Assembly: GCA_032622095.1 (NCBI GenBank)
Contig: CP136065.1
Coordinates: 206,130,151 to 206,194,150 of the forward strand
Direction of reading: 5' to 3'
DNA length: 64,000 bases
Source: Siphonodentalium dalli
Lineage: Eukaryota > Mollusca > Scaphopoda > Gadilida > Siphonodentaliidae
Part shown: one piece after another, positions 14,101-22,428 of the stretch
Layout: each line of letters begins with the position of its first letter
Numbering within the stretch: position 1 is the stretch's first letter
Made by a program: the position numbers and the translations under genes
The notes under the pieces: model-generated
The model's input: the letters and a program-made list of their open reading frames with translations, nothing else
What the model was told of the DNA's origin: nothing
The model's database searches: none

Positions 14101-17100
14101 GTTTCACGTAATTATGCGTTGTTTTCCGCGTAAAAACTAGTCCCAGATAAATAAGGCCCTAAGCGTATTTAACCCTTTACCCAACAGAAGGGCCCTGTGC
14201 CAATGCATTCTCTTATATATGCGAGTCGACCATAGGTCGCCTCGCATATATAAGAGAATGCATTGGCTTAACACATTAAAAATTATAAAATTGTTAAAGA
14301 ATGTAAGAAAAAATGGTAAAAAAAAAGATTTTTTTTAGGCCAATGCATTCTCTTATATATGCGAGGCGACCTATGGTCGACTCGCATATATAAGAGAATG
14401 CATTGGCACAGGGCATAACTGTAACTATCACAATGTGGTCAAGGAGCCGGTTCCAATGATATCCATATTTGTATGGTTCTATTGAGACAGCCGAAGATAT
14501 TTTAGGCTGTTGAAGCTTTATTTGGCCGGTTTTGGCCGGTTTGTTGGGTAAAGGGTTAATGGCCTACATTTACTGAAATAACTGTTCATACAATATCAAT
14601 CACAGACACCGATTCGTCTTCATTCCTCGTCCGTAGAGTACGGAATATAAACAGATAACAAACCGGAAGTCAAATGTAACGATTTCGCAACAATAATGCA
14701 TTTGGGTACACCTGGCACTATTTGCTGTTATACAATGACCGTTATATAGCATTGTTATAATATGGGTTTAATGTATGGAACAAGGGTCGGATCATATAAA
14801 TTAATAATAAATCATAATAAATTGTATTCCAACATTATCTATAGTTCATGTATGGTATCCCAACAATATATATTGTTCATATATGGTCTGAGGAAAAATC
14901 ATGTATAGTTGAAAATGGGATCTGACAAGTTGGCAGCGGATCTGAGTCAACTGAAATTATTTTATACGAAGTTATACTACTGTTCCTAATTGCATCCCTT
15001 AGTCTGAAGATTTTGTTAATTTTAACATATTTATTCTCAAATCATCATGAAGCATACAATTCACTATGCAGACCCAGTAATAATAAATGAAACTTGTATT
15101 TGGCAGAAATATAAAAGCTTGCTGGTGCTATTTTCTATATCCAGAATAATATAAAAGTATGGATGATAACACGGAGTTACATGCGTACATATGGTGCTTG
15201 CGTGTGTATAAGTGTACATACATCATATTATTTATATTATGTTGCATCTTAGTACGGTTTCTTCTTTTGTGGTGCCAGACACTTACTCATCCAAAAGTTA
15301 TGACGATTCGATACGGGAAAGGATTAACCTCGTTGTACAATACAATAGTTCGACAAGGCCAAAGAAAAAAGATGTATGTTTCGCACATCGACCGACCCTA
15401 AAAATATTTTATTTTATTTTTGTTTACTGTTTTTACCACTAATGCTCATAAATATTGATGATCATTAGTGTGCAAAACACATGGTTTCTAACATATCCTT
15501 GTGAAAAGTGACCATGAAGTGACAGCTGTCTCAAAAGCCCCAGGTGTGTGATGGGTTGTGGATTGATGGGCATGAATTTAGCAATTTTAATTTCCTGAGA
15601 GTGGATCTCATGCCTGTTTTATGCCTTGTTTGGGACTTATGGAACATAGGAACATTGTCAACAGACATTTGGGTTTGCATCTGTATATATACATGTATAG
15701 AGGTAATCACCACACATGTTAGGGGTATAGCTACTGTTTGGTGTACTGGCTACCCCTAGACAATGGGATGTAGTAGTCGTCACAATACAGCTACCGGTAT
15801 AATGGCGGTATTATGGGTAACATGGTAAAATTCTTATAAAAACAATATTTCCACTGTGTTGATCAAGTAATACTTTCCCCACAACACGAGTTGGCATTTT
15901 ATGTCACTTCGGTCGAGGTAGTTCAATATTTCTGCAGCTGGATAAAAAATATCAAAATAAAATTAAAAAAAAAAAATTCCCTACCTACCAACCTACCCTA
16001 ATTTTTTCGCTCCGTTAGCGGAAATATACAATCTTCTTTTTTTTGCCTAATTAATTAACAAGCTGTTGTTGAAATGAAGTAGCCCAAACTATTTTACTGG
16101 TGTATCCTAAAGTGTTGTAAACTTGCAGATTACACCACGGATGATATGTTATACATATGGAGAATCAACAAGACCAATCCCGTAGATCGACGAGAGGGCG
16201 TCACCATGGCTCTGTTCGAGATTGGAGATATCCTTACGACATCTGGAAATATCACCAACAGTCTTGGTGAGTCCCGGTGAAGAATACAATTTAACAACCC
16301 GGTTTGTATCAATGCGCTCGATGTAAATACATATATATTATTACGCGCGCCGCGTGTATACTAATGTCCAATATTCTTGTTTCGCCTGGGCGCTGGAGTT
16401 TACGTTGGGGGCTTTATTTATAGAAAATGGGAATTTTTGGGACGGATTTAAAAGTCGAACTGCGCGACCAGGCGGCCGAGTCCGGTAAAAGGTATAGTTG
16501 GGAATTACAATTTCGTTTATTGTCCTTTACATTATTATGTCAACAATGTTGATTTTTGGTTTGTGACAAGCTATGTCAATTACAAATAAAAGAAATGAAA
16601 AAGATAATTTGTAAGTCTTATATTTCAACTTTTATAGACATTTTTCGTTCTGCAGCCCACTGAGGGTTGTGGTCGGAGACGGTCGAGTCGGCCGCCGGTT
16701 CATTAATTAGGTGCTGGTTGTTATTGTTATTTTAACGGAATTCTGAGTTGGTCATTCGCGAAACCAATATATTTTATATATAATAATTACAAACATGGGT
16801 ATATAATATATGATCTTGAGCGCGTTACCATTTCTGACATTTGTTTTCTTGTACTGACATGCCGCACAATTCGTGATGTAAAACGTTAGAAAAGTACTAT
16901 AAGCCCTATACTAAAACAACATATTTTAGATCACGGGTAATGGCGTTTCTAGTGGACAAAAAAATACCACCTATCTTAGTCACAAATGTAATAATTAAAA
17001 ACTACTTAATGTGTCTACAACTATTCGCTATATCGACAGAGCTACTATTTGACAAATACTTTAATTCAACTGTACGTACAATTTTCCAGTCGCACGATCT

Positions 17101-18371
17101 AAAACGCCGCCGTAACATGTGTGATTACAGGACAATTGGGCTTTCTCGATGTCATTGTCCACAGCTGACATGGATCCTATAAATTAAACCTCATAAATGA
17201 GATGTTATGGACACACCATATCTGTTTGCATGTCATCCCAGTTACTTCGATGTTATTACAGGTTTGTTCTCTACGTTGCATGTCTCTATCGAGTTGAAGC
17301 GGAGTTTGGGGTACTTCCTCATTCAGACTTACCTCCCCTGTTACCTGATTGTTGGTCTGTCCTGGGTCTCGTTCTGGATAAACAGAGATTCAGCCCCGGC
17401 TCGTGTGCTTTTGGGTGAGTACTAATCATAATGAATGTAGACTTAATATTACGAGACGTGCGGGCTTGCTTTAACAAGGTTAACCAGTTCACCCTCTGGG
17501 GACCTCAATCTGCAAATGACAGGCACACTTAAAGGGGTACTGTAGCCTAAATCTGGCCACTTATGGGACCATCTCCTTTTATTCTCAACAGAATATATGC
17601 AACACATGAATGAATTTGAGCCATGGATGAGTGCAAAAAACACTTATCTGCTCAATGAATGATGCCAAGGTAATTATAATGAAAATGAATAAATGGCTGG
17701 AGTCATAAATTCATTTTCATTGTAATTACCATGTTGTTGGTATCGCTCATAGAGCATATAGGTGTATTTTGCACTAATCCGTGGCTCAAATTCATTCATT
17801 TGTTGCAAATATTCTATTGAGTATTAGAAGGAGATGTTTCCATAAATGGTCAGATTTAGTGTACAGTACCCCTTTAACCCTTTACCCAACAAACCGGCCA
17901 AAAACGGCCAAATAAAGCTGCAACAGACTAAATTATCTTGGGCCTTTCTCAATAAAACCATACAAATATGGATATCATTGGAACCGGCTCATTGACCACA
18001 TTGTGATGGTTACAGTTATGCCATGTGTCAATGCATTCTCTTATATATGCGAGTCGACTATAGGTCGCCTCGCATATATAAGAGAATGCATTGGCCTAAA
18101 AACACTTTTTACCATTTTTTTCTTACATTCTTTAACAATTTTATAATTTTTAATGTGTTAAGCCAATGCATTCTCTTATATATGCGAGGCGACCTATGGT
18201 CTTGGGTAAAGGGTTAACTCAGACTTGGGTTGAAAGCTGACTCGTGGTCATGGGTCAGTAATTTTTACTGGCGTAATTATCGTTTACTAATCTACTATGT
18301 ACCTCAATATTTACTCTCACTACTTCCTGTCTGGGTCCAGCTCCAACTGGACTATATCCCACCTTTCCTAC

Positions 18372-18414
<43 letters not shown>

Positions 18415-18417
18415 CTC

Positions 18418-18454
<37 letters not shown>

Positions 18455-21400
18455 CTCGATCTCTCTCTCTCTCTCTCTCTCTCTCGCTCTCGATCTCTCT
18501 CGATCGATCTCTCTCTCTCTCTTTTACACTTGTTCTTTCTCTCTTTCTCGCTCTCTCTCCCTCACATCCTCGCTCTGCCTCTCTCGACACCGTCTTTACC
18601 ATTATAATATTTTCATTCCTTCCCGTCCAATCCCGCTCTCCACTTAATGGGGAGGGGGCGCGAGACAAAGGAGGGGCAAACGTAACAATAGCCCACGCGA
18701 TCCGCGACTTGTTTAATCCCCTTTCCAACCACCCATCTATATATACCATAGTGTAATACTTGTTTGTCGAAACTTGTGTTAAAGGGGTACTGTACACAAA
18801 ATCTGGCCATTTATGTGACCATCTCCTTTTATACTCAGCAGAATATATGCAACAAATGAATGAATTTGAGCCATGGATTAGTGCAAAGTACGCTTGTGTG
18901 CTCTGTGAACGGTGCAAACAACATGGTAATTATAATGAAAAAAAATTTATGACTCCAGACATTTATTCATTTTCATTATAATTACCATGTTGTTGGCATT
19001 GTTCATAGAGCAAATAAGTGTATTTTGCACTAATCCGTGGATCAAATTCATTCATGTGTTACATATATGGACGGATTTAGTGTACAGTCCCCCTTTAAAT
19101 GTTTATATATGTTATTAGGATTGTAATAACAATATGTTCACACTAATATCCACAGGCGTGACGACCATTCTGAGCACAGCGGCTATTGGTATTACCATCA
19201 GAGAAGGTCTGCCGAGAGTGCCGTACGCCACTGCTTTAGATGTCTTCCTGAATGTTTGCCTCGTATACGATATGGCTGCGCTGATTGAGTATGCCTTCGT
19301 TAACTATTTCACCAAGCTCATCCCCAAGGAGGGTGGAGACCAGGAGGAAGAAGAGGTGAGTCAAAACTCATACGCGCTATTCACTGTCCTTCCGATCGGA
19401 TGACTTTGCTGTGGTATTGTATGGTATAGGGCATGCATCATTTGTGGTTCCAAAACGCTTCATTGACGATGATTTTGATGATGATATGTATAGTTATAGT
19501 TATACATATACATGTATACTATCAAAGTTTCTAGAACCAAGTGGACTGATTGTATGGACAAAGTTGGAGGTTCTTCGTCTGAAAGGAACCCTTCCTCTGA
19601 AAGATATCAAACTTTTACATTACAACTACATCATTTTCCCCCGAGACCTGATTTTCAAATCTGGAGAATTCCATTTTTGTACGGGTTCGTGAAGTTGGAT
19701 CGAAGTTCGAAATTCGGTGGAGATTCACGTGAAGTTAGATTGAAGTTCGAAATTCAGATTGAAATTCAAATTCAATTGTTTTTGGCTCAAGTTCTTTCTT
19801 GTGTTCCAATTCGTACTCCCTTCTCGGATAGTGGGTCAAAAGTGATTGTTTTCACTTTTTCTGAGATTTGCGCAGTAGCAGAAAGTATAATTCCAGCAGT
19901 ATCTCAGATAACGTTCGAGAAGGGGGGCACGAATTGGAACACAAAATAAGAACTTGAGGCAAAATTTCAGTCTGAATTTCGAACTTCAATCCAGATCGAA
20001 ATTCGACCAGATTGAAATTCAAAGCTATAGATCGAATAATTTCTCGAAGCTGAGCGTTAGTTTGCTGGATTCTCTTACGGAAAGTATCGAAAATACCAAG
20101 TTTCAACTCGATCCAGCCATATACAGTGCCACTTCCCTTCAGCACCACCACTCAAATAATGAACGCGAAATCTTCTAAGTCCAGCGGTATCTCAGAAAAA
20201 TGAAAACCCAAAATTCCAGAAGGGGAGCTCGGATTTGAACACAACAAATAACTTGAGGTAAAACAAATTAGAGTTTGAATTTCAATCTGAATTTCGAACT
20301 TCAATCTAACTTCAAGCGAATCTCCACCGAATTTTGATCCAACTTCACGAACCCTTTTTGTACCTTTGTACAAGTTAGCTTGGAAAGCTTCAAAGTTCAC
20401 AGAGCAGAAGAGCATCGGTATATGCTCAGATTACCGTGACGAAGTCAATCAGGTGCACGTGCACCTATATGGTGTCTGGCTCGTTTTGTTTGCCGGTCGT
20501 TAACACCGGTAAATATACACCGTGCATACCCTTTGATTACGTATTGCCATTCAGATCTAGAGGTATCTATTCAAATTGGCCATCATTTGTGTTATGAATG
20601 CAGATACTATTCGTGTATTAGTGATTTTATAAAGGCCGCCCGGACAAAAGTGCCACCTTTTGATATTTTATACATATGTATGTGTGCTTCAATTCTAGTC
20701 CAGGAAACCGATCTTTTCAGTTTTATTTATTGTCACCAGACAAGATGGCGTCTAAAATGGCCGCGGTATTTCAGACGGGTCACTAAGTCAGTTTGATGCA
20801 AATTATAGTGAGAAAATGTTATACAATGTATACAAATGTATATATTTTGTGAAACTAAGATATAATGCCACCTCAAGGCACACTACAGGCAGAACATTAC
20901 TCATTTGTATGGATGTTCAGTTAATAAGGTTATTTGTTGAACTTATTAACCGCTCATTCCTACAAATAAATCAATTGACATTAACTAACCACTCGTCAAC
21001 TAGTATTCAGTTATCAAATGATTAACATCCGAGATCTTATTTAAGCTGCCTACATTCGAGATAACTAGGCATTGTTCTTATTCCCATTGTGGTGTGCTTC
21101 TGTGTGTCTGCGATAAAGCAATTGTAAAGCTGATCCACAAGTAAATTGGTGATCCTAGAAATAGCAATTATATAAACAGTATACTCTCTAACGATAAGAA
21201 TATATACTTTATTGTTCCGCGATGCAACCACTACATCGCATGTCTTTGTCCAATATGCGTTGTGTGTAAACTCTCTGTCACTCTTATTGTTCCCGTTCTC
21301 GTTGAAGGAGAAAGCACTGCTGGAACAGGAACAGCGTGAGGGTATAGTATACCAAGAACCGGAAATTGAGGCCTTCATCGAGCCTCGATTTCAGGAGCCG

Positions 21401-21604
21401 AAGAAATACACAGACACGTGCTACCGGTTGCTATGGCGATGTTTGGTTGGCAATTTTGAATACCGTCACAGGAAAGTGAGTTCTGCGGACAATGAAACGG
21501 GTAACAGTGTGAGCCAGATTGACATTTTCAGTCGTTATGTTTTTCCTTCATCGTTTTTAGTTTTTAATGTGTTATATTGGATCATGTATATGGACAGGTC
21601 TTAG
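2093..21604 (+). CDS. GABA-A-receptor-like Cys-loop anion channel subunit (gene span, 7 exons, 5' incomplete)
   Basis: The joined exons give about 386 residues of a pentameric ligand-gated ion channel. Seen in order: a short beta-strand segment (GPISEQYM), RQRWKDERL, a loop-A region with WKPTTFF, the Cys-loop [15 protein letters not shown] with 13 residues between the cysteines, [10 protein letters not shown] (loop B), M1 ending LSWVSFWI, M2 beginning PARVLLGVTTIL, M3, a short acidic intracellular loop, and M4 plus stop. PAR before M2 and leucine at 9' are marks of anion-selective GABA/glycine-type channels. No second cysteine pair near loop C is seen, which favours GABA-A-like over GlyR or GluCl. 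Exon lengths 68, 224, 83, 138, 153 and 200 follow the layout known for animal GABA-A genes. Signal peptide and first exons are missing. Which agonist it binds is not decidable from sequence. Confidence 0.93.
2161..6002. other. Receptor intron, mostly unannotated
   Basis: No further exon is recognised. It holds a (CAAT)n tract at 2320-2335 that could be a retroposon tail, a G-run with a C-rich partner at 5080-5230, an isolated 86-codon minus-strand reading frame at 3387-3647 without recognised homology, and the two dispersed repeats listed separately. Confidence 0.5.
3779..4126 (+). repeat. Dispersed repeat, copy 1 (partner near 16340-16846)
   Basis: Both copies begin TTACGCGCGCCGCGTGTATA, share TTTCGCCTGGGCGCTG, a stretch around GTTGATTTTTGGTTTGTGA and AGCTATG, and end at TATATGATCTTGAGCGCGTT. 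The 16-kb copy is longer, with extra sequence between about 16621 and 16795. No inverted ends or target duplications are seen; it may be a SINE or LINE 3' fragment. Confidence 0.7.
5835..6003 (-). repeat. Diverged inverted partner of 1803-1990
   Basis: Read on the minus strand this stretch follows the same order as 1803-1990: a CCGTTTTATGGCG-like start, AAAGAGCGCACATCTGGT, GGTTCATATAGAGCG, and an AATAAGTTT ending. The two copies are clearly diverged and flank about 4 kb of intron. Confidence 0.55.
6003..6219 (-). mobile_element. Truncated TTAA-type MITE carrying half a core hairpin
   Basis: The right end, CGTCATGAAAGGG followed by TTAA at 6220, resembles the right end of the element at 7000-7486. 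The body is AT-rich with TTCTTACATTCTTTAAC repeats, and 6147-6177 carries one arm of the window-wide hairpin (GACTCGCATATATAAGAGAA then TGCATTGGC). The left end could not be found. Confidence 0.55.
6554..6713. mobile_element. Palindromic MITE, ends AAAAGTCGCATTTT
   Basis: About 55 bp at each side are inverted copies (AAAAGTCGCATTTTAGCAAC against its complement with one change, then the CAGCATTTAAAGACAGATGG region). The loop is AT-rich. A target duplication is not clear, so superfamily is unassigned. Confidence 0.75.
7000..7486. mobile_element. piggyBac-like MITE with internal minisatellite
   Basis: TTAA flanks both sides (6996-6999 and 7487-7490). The ends, CCCCTTCGTGACCGG and CCCGTCATGAAAGCA, are imperfect inverted repeats of the CCC-initial kind typical of piggyBac-like elements. 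Between 7050 and 7400 a unit with GTTAAAGAATGTAAGAAA plus A/T-rich spacer repeats about nine times. At 7395-7440 there is a degenerate version of the window-wide hairpin. It ends 56 bp before exon b. Confidence 0.75.
7543..7766 (+). CDS. Receptor exon b (224 bp, loop D and loop A)
   Basis: It runs from an acceptor at TCTTTCGTTTAG to a GTAAGA donor. It translates in phase 0 as [19 protein letters not shown] and continues through [18 protein letters not shown] and [26 protein letters not shown] is the family's loop-D strand; WKPTTFF is the family's W-x-P-D-T-F-F with threonine for aspartate. N-x-T sequons occur at NIT, NFT and HNIT. The length is close to the 221-bp exon 4 of vertebrate GABA-A genes. 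It leaves with two bases (AG) of an arginine codon. A TTAA-flanked MITE ends only 56 bp upstream. Confidence 0.93.
8040..9240. repeat. Degenerate tandem repeat rich in CTGGTAAA and CATGTAAA
   Basis: Units of roughly 205-215 bp are recognisable by GTCATGGTGTAAC at about 8249, 8466 and 8671, each followed by a CTCTGATAAAA-like segment and CCCATGTAAA. A second pair of related segments (GTGTGCGTAT and CTAGACAAATTTTACCAGAG) occurs at about 8838-8885 and 9119-9170. Old, diverged array inside the receptor intron. Confidence 0.7.
9241..10315. other. Intron sequence, nothing recognised
   Basis: Somewhat more GC-rich than its surroundings between 9580 and 10060, with GGAATGAGATT near 9687 complementary to AATCTCATTCC near 9902. 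No reading frame with recognisable similarity. Confidence 0.4.
10316..10660. repeat. Dispersed repeat, copy 1 (partner 39676-40066)
   Basis: Shares with 39.7 kb the ordered blocks ACCAGAATCAATCGAGTCGA, AACTGGAAATGTGCC, CTGATCGCCGTT and GTCCGAAACAACACGGACTG, ending GATTTGTCTGTTATGAGTT. This copy lacks the right terminal GTGCTCTAAC found in the partner, so it is probably truncated. Confidence 0.8.
11012..11094 (+). CDS. Receptor exon c (83 bp, Cys-loop)
   Basis: The exon starts after TTTCATTTTAG and ends at a GTAAGT donor. With the preceding AG it encodes [28 protein letters not shown] plus one base. The two cysteines are 13 residues apart, the defining disulphide of Cys-loop receptors. The usual FPMD is YPMD here. 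Eighty-three bases is the conserved size of this exon in GABA-A genes. Confidence 0.95.
11468..11774 (-). mobile_element. tRNA-derived SINE
   Basis: On the minus strand it starts GGGGGCATCGGTGGCTCAAT, an A-box-like TGGCTCAATCGGTTAGGG, and about 50 bases later has a B box (GGGTTCAAATCC). It ends with GATATGGCCTTAGTTGCTAA and a (CAAT)n-type tail. It is flanked by 13-bp direct repeats differing at one base, GTCTAATTGCATG (11455) and GTCTAATTCCATG (11775), the mark of LINE-assisted insertion. Which SINE family is not assigned. Confidence 0.88.
11888..11995 (+). mobile_element. Partial copy of the GGTTCACGCT hAT-like MITE
   Basis: CAAGGTTCACGCTGTCGG followed by a TTGGC-rich body (TTTCGAAAATGGC, TTTCATTTGGCC) matches the left half of the complete element at 21707-22022. 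No right end is visible. Confidence 0.6.
12519..12888 (-). mobile_element. Double-hairpin core element without outer ends
   Basis: The core begins ACCCTGTGCCAATGCATTCT and ends AATGCATTGGCACAGGGT, each end being itself a hairpin of about 68 bp. The interior (GAGCCCCAGACAAACATGAG, TATGTCCTAAAAATTGTAAG) is the interior of the TA-type elements at 23.8, 24.9 and 28.2 kb in reverse orientation. Neither the TTAA-type nor the TA-type outer inverted repeats are present, suggesting that the core can occur alone. Confidence 0.8.
13047..13740. mobile_element. Non-autonomous DNA element, ends GCCGAAGGGGACA
   Basis: GCCGAAGGGGACATGCTTGT at the left is complementary, with one change, to ACAAGTATGTCCCCTTCGGC at the right. 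The 650-bp interior has no coding potential. A clear target duplication was not found. Confidence 0.6.
14173..14555 (+). mobile_element. TTAA-type (piggyBac-like) double-hairpin MITE, complete
   Basis: TTAA at 14169 and 14556 flanks ends CCCTTTACCCAACA and TGTTGGGTAAAGGG. Inside are two hairpins (14201-14266 and 14338-14407), each a near-perfect inverted repeat with arm GCCAATGCATTCTCTTATAT plus ATGCGAG, separated by an AT-rich spacer. The 3' side continues with CACAATGTGGTCAAGGAGCC and GGCTGTTGAAGCTTTATTTG. TTAA targets and CCC-initial ends are known features of piggyBac-type transposons. No transposase is encoded. Confidence 0.9.
14560..16128. other. Intron sequence, nothing recognised
   Basis: AT-rich. 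No exon, inverted-repeat element or tandem repeat could be supported apart from A-runs near 15963-15976. Confidence 0.4.
16129..16266 (+). CDS. Receptor exon d (138 bp, loops B to C)
   Basis: It begins after TAAACTTGCAG and ends at GTGAGT. The split tyrosine codon (T plus AT) gives [12 protein letters not shown], the loop-B strand of the family. The rest reads [19 protein letters not shown] and then [16 protein letters not shown], the approach to loop C, with two N-x-T sequons (NKT, NIT). It is 138 bp, the conserved size, and leaves with one base of a glycine codon. Confidence 0.94.
16340..16846 (+). repeat. Dispersed repeat, copy 2 (partner 3779-4126)
   Basis: Same start, middle and end blocks as the partner, with an additional 170-bp segment (GGTCGGAGACGGTCGAGTCG) before the shared ending TATATGATCTTGAGCGCG. 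Confidence 0.7.
17262..17414 (+). CDS. Receptor exon e (153 bp, M1 and start of M2)
   Basis: Acceptor TGTTATTACAG, donor GTGAGT. It encodes [18 protein letters not shown], then M1 ([20 protein letters not shown]) and [12 protein letters not shown], ending inside M2 with one base of a glycine codon. L-S-W-V-S-F-W-I and P-A-R at M2 positions -2' to 0' are hallmark residues of anion-selective Cys-loop channels. The length of 153 bp is the conserved one. Confidence 0.96.
17488..17532 (-). mobile_element. Fragment of the palindromic family seen at 55293-55536
   Basis: TTCACCCTCTGGGGACCTCA and TCTGCAAATGACAG match one arm of the 55.3-kb element. The fragment is cut off at TTAA (17529) by the next transposon, so that transposon landed in it. 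Confidence 0.6.
17533..17873. mobile_element. TTAA-type MITE, Kolobok/T2-like, copy 1
   Basis: Ends AGGGGTACTGTA and its complement TACAGTACCCCT are flanked by TTAA at 17529 and 17874, giving the TTAAAGG-type terminus known from Kolobok (T2) elements. The whole element is a long imperfect palindrome (GAATATATGCAACACATGAA against TTGCAAATATTCT; ATTATAATGAAAATGAAT centre). Non-coding. Confidence 0.8.
17878..18213 (-). mobile_element. TTAA-type double-hairpin MITE, second hairpin cut short
   Basis: Ends CCCTTTACCCAACA and TTGGGTAAAGGG, flanked by TTAA at 17874 and 18214. Orientation is opposite to the 14-kb copy. The second hairpin stops at CGACCTATGGTC and jumps directly to the terminal repeat, so about half of that hairpin and the remaining tail are deleted. 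Its left TTAA is also the right TTAA of the neighbouring Kolobok-like element. Confidence 0.88.
18374..18567. repeat. (CT)n microsatellite with GCTCTCGAT interruptions
   Basis: Long CT runs on the + strand broken at regular intervals by CGCTCTCGAT. It creates long artificial reading frames of Ser-Leu or Arg-Glu on the two strands, which are not genes. Confidence 0.97.
18783..19094. mobile_element. TTAA-type MITE, Kolobok/T2-like, copy 2
   Basis: Same family as 17533-17873: begins AGGGGTACTGTACAC, ends GTACAGTCCCCCT, with TTAA at 18779 and 19095. Shared interior blocks include GAATATATGCAACAAATGAA and ATTATAATTACCATGTTGTT. It ends 61 bp before exon f. Confidence 0.8.
19156..19355 (+). CDS. 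Receptor exon f (200 bp, rest of M2, M3, loop start)
   Basis: Acceptor AATATCCACAG, donor GTGAGT. It completes M2 ([20 protein letters not shown]), then gives [20 protein letters not shown] and [20 protein letters not shown], and ends in an acidic run (GGDQEEEE) in phase 0. M2 and M3 fit the family closely ([11 protein letters not shown]). The aspartate in CLVYDMAAL lies inside the M3 helix, where vertebrate subunits usually have a hydrophobic residue. Confidence 0.95.
19683..20354. mobile_element. Fold-back element with 9-bp target duplication (Mutator-like)
   Basis: Direct repeats TTTTTGTAC at 19674-19682 and 20355-20363 flank inverted ends GGGTTCGTGAAGTTGGATC and GATCCAACTTCACGAACCC. The inverted arms extend inward for over 250 bp with gaps, dense in GAAGTTCGAAATTC motifs. 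Long terminal inverted repeats with 9-bp duplications fit Mutator-like elements. No transposase seen. It sits in the last receptor intron. Confidence 0.82.
21308..21604 (+). CDS. Receptor terminal exon g (M3-M4 loop, M4, stop)
   Basis: It starts in phase 0 after a pyrimidine-rich acceptor (TTCTCGTTGAAG) with [16 protein letters not shown], passes a charged loop ([18 protein letters not shown]), then [20 protein letters not shown] and [13 protein letters not shown] before TAG. The S-x-I-D-x-x-S-R-x-x-F-P motif is the classic entry to M4. The intracellular loop is short, about 85 residues including the end of exon f. An alternative donor-like GTGAGT occurs inside at 21474, but reading through is needed to reach M4. 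Confidence 0.92.
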   Translation, partial: EKALLEQEQREGIVYQEPEIEAFIEPRFQEPKKYTDTCYRLLWRCLVGNFEYRHRKVSSADNETGNSVSQIDIFSRYVFPSSFLVFNVLYWIMYMDRS

Positions 21605-21613
21605 ATAACATCG

Positions 21614-21619
21614 AATAAA
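21614..21619 (+). promoter_or_regulatory. Candidate polyadenylation signal AATAAA
   Basis: AATAAA lies ten bases after the receptor stop codon. If used, the 3' UTR would be very short, so a more distal site is possible. Confidence 0.35.
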
Positions 21620-21706
21620 TTATACACTACACATAATGGCATTCCATAGTTTAAATCGCATGTGGGACAAAAATAGTGTTTAGAGTCGGTTGCATCGGTT
21701 GCCATG

Positions 21707-22022
21707 CAGGGTTCACGCTTTCGGTTTGCTATTTTGGCCAATTTCCATTTCTTTTTCGAAAATGACCAAATCAAATTTCATTTGGCCAAATGTTTTGGCT
21801 AAAAGGTTTCAAGTCAAGGTTCCCATCTGTGCACATTTTCATTACCACTTTTGTCCAACTCGATATTTATGCGTTTTTGTTTTATATTTTTATTTTAGTT
21901 TCTGTTTTTGATAACATATTTTTGGTTTTTAAATTTGGCAAAAATGTCTGAAAAATTGCCAAACAAATTAAGAAATGGACAAAACATTGGCCAAAAGAAT
22001 ATTGCCAGCAGCGTGAACCCTG
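21707..22022 (+). mobile_element. hAT-like MITE, ends CAGGGTTCACGCT
   Basis: CAGGGTTCACGCT and AGCGTGAACCCTG form the ends, flanked by TTGCCATG and TTGCCTTG, an 8-bp target duplication with one later change. The interior is rich in TTTGGCCAAA. CAGGG ends with 8-bp duplications are typical of hAT transposons. It lies about 100 bp past the receptor stop codon. Confidence 0.87.
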
Positions 22023-22428
22023 TTGCCTTGGATAGTGGAATATATGTGATATTACTGTGTGAGTGTCCGATAGTACATAAGATAGTAGATACAGTTTAAT
22101 ATGTTCCCGGATCTAGGATAAACTTCCTTTCCCCAGTGATTGTAACTTCTAAGGTTAAATGTTTATAAGTAAGCATAATACGTGGTAGATATAAATGATA
22201 CAGTATAAGAACATACAAGCATAATTAACAAGATCATATTGGTTATGACTGGTAGTAACCATTGTATAGTCGAGGGATGGTCAATACAGTATCATCCTAT
22301 AGTAAACAATAGTATGATACACGTCATAGCCATGGGTATCATGATAACTCAGACCTTATTTGGCCCCATGATACCCCAACTCTTGGAATATCTACTCGTG
22401 TCTAAGATACAGATTTACTCTCGCTTAA

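Noticed and set aside
18230-18917. Long reading frames on both strands (Ser-Leu and Arg-Glu rich, up to 220 codons)
   Set aside because: They are generated by the (CT)n microsatellite and flanking MITE sequence; composition follows the repeat.
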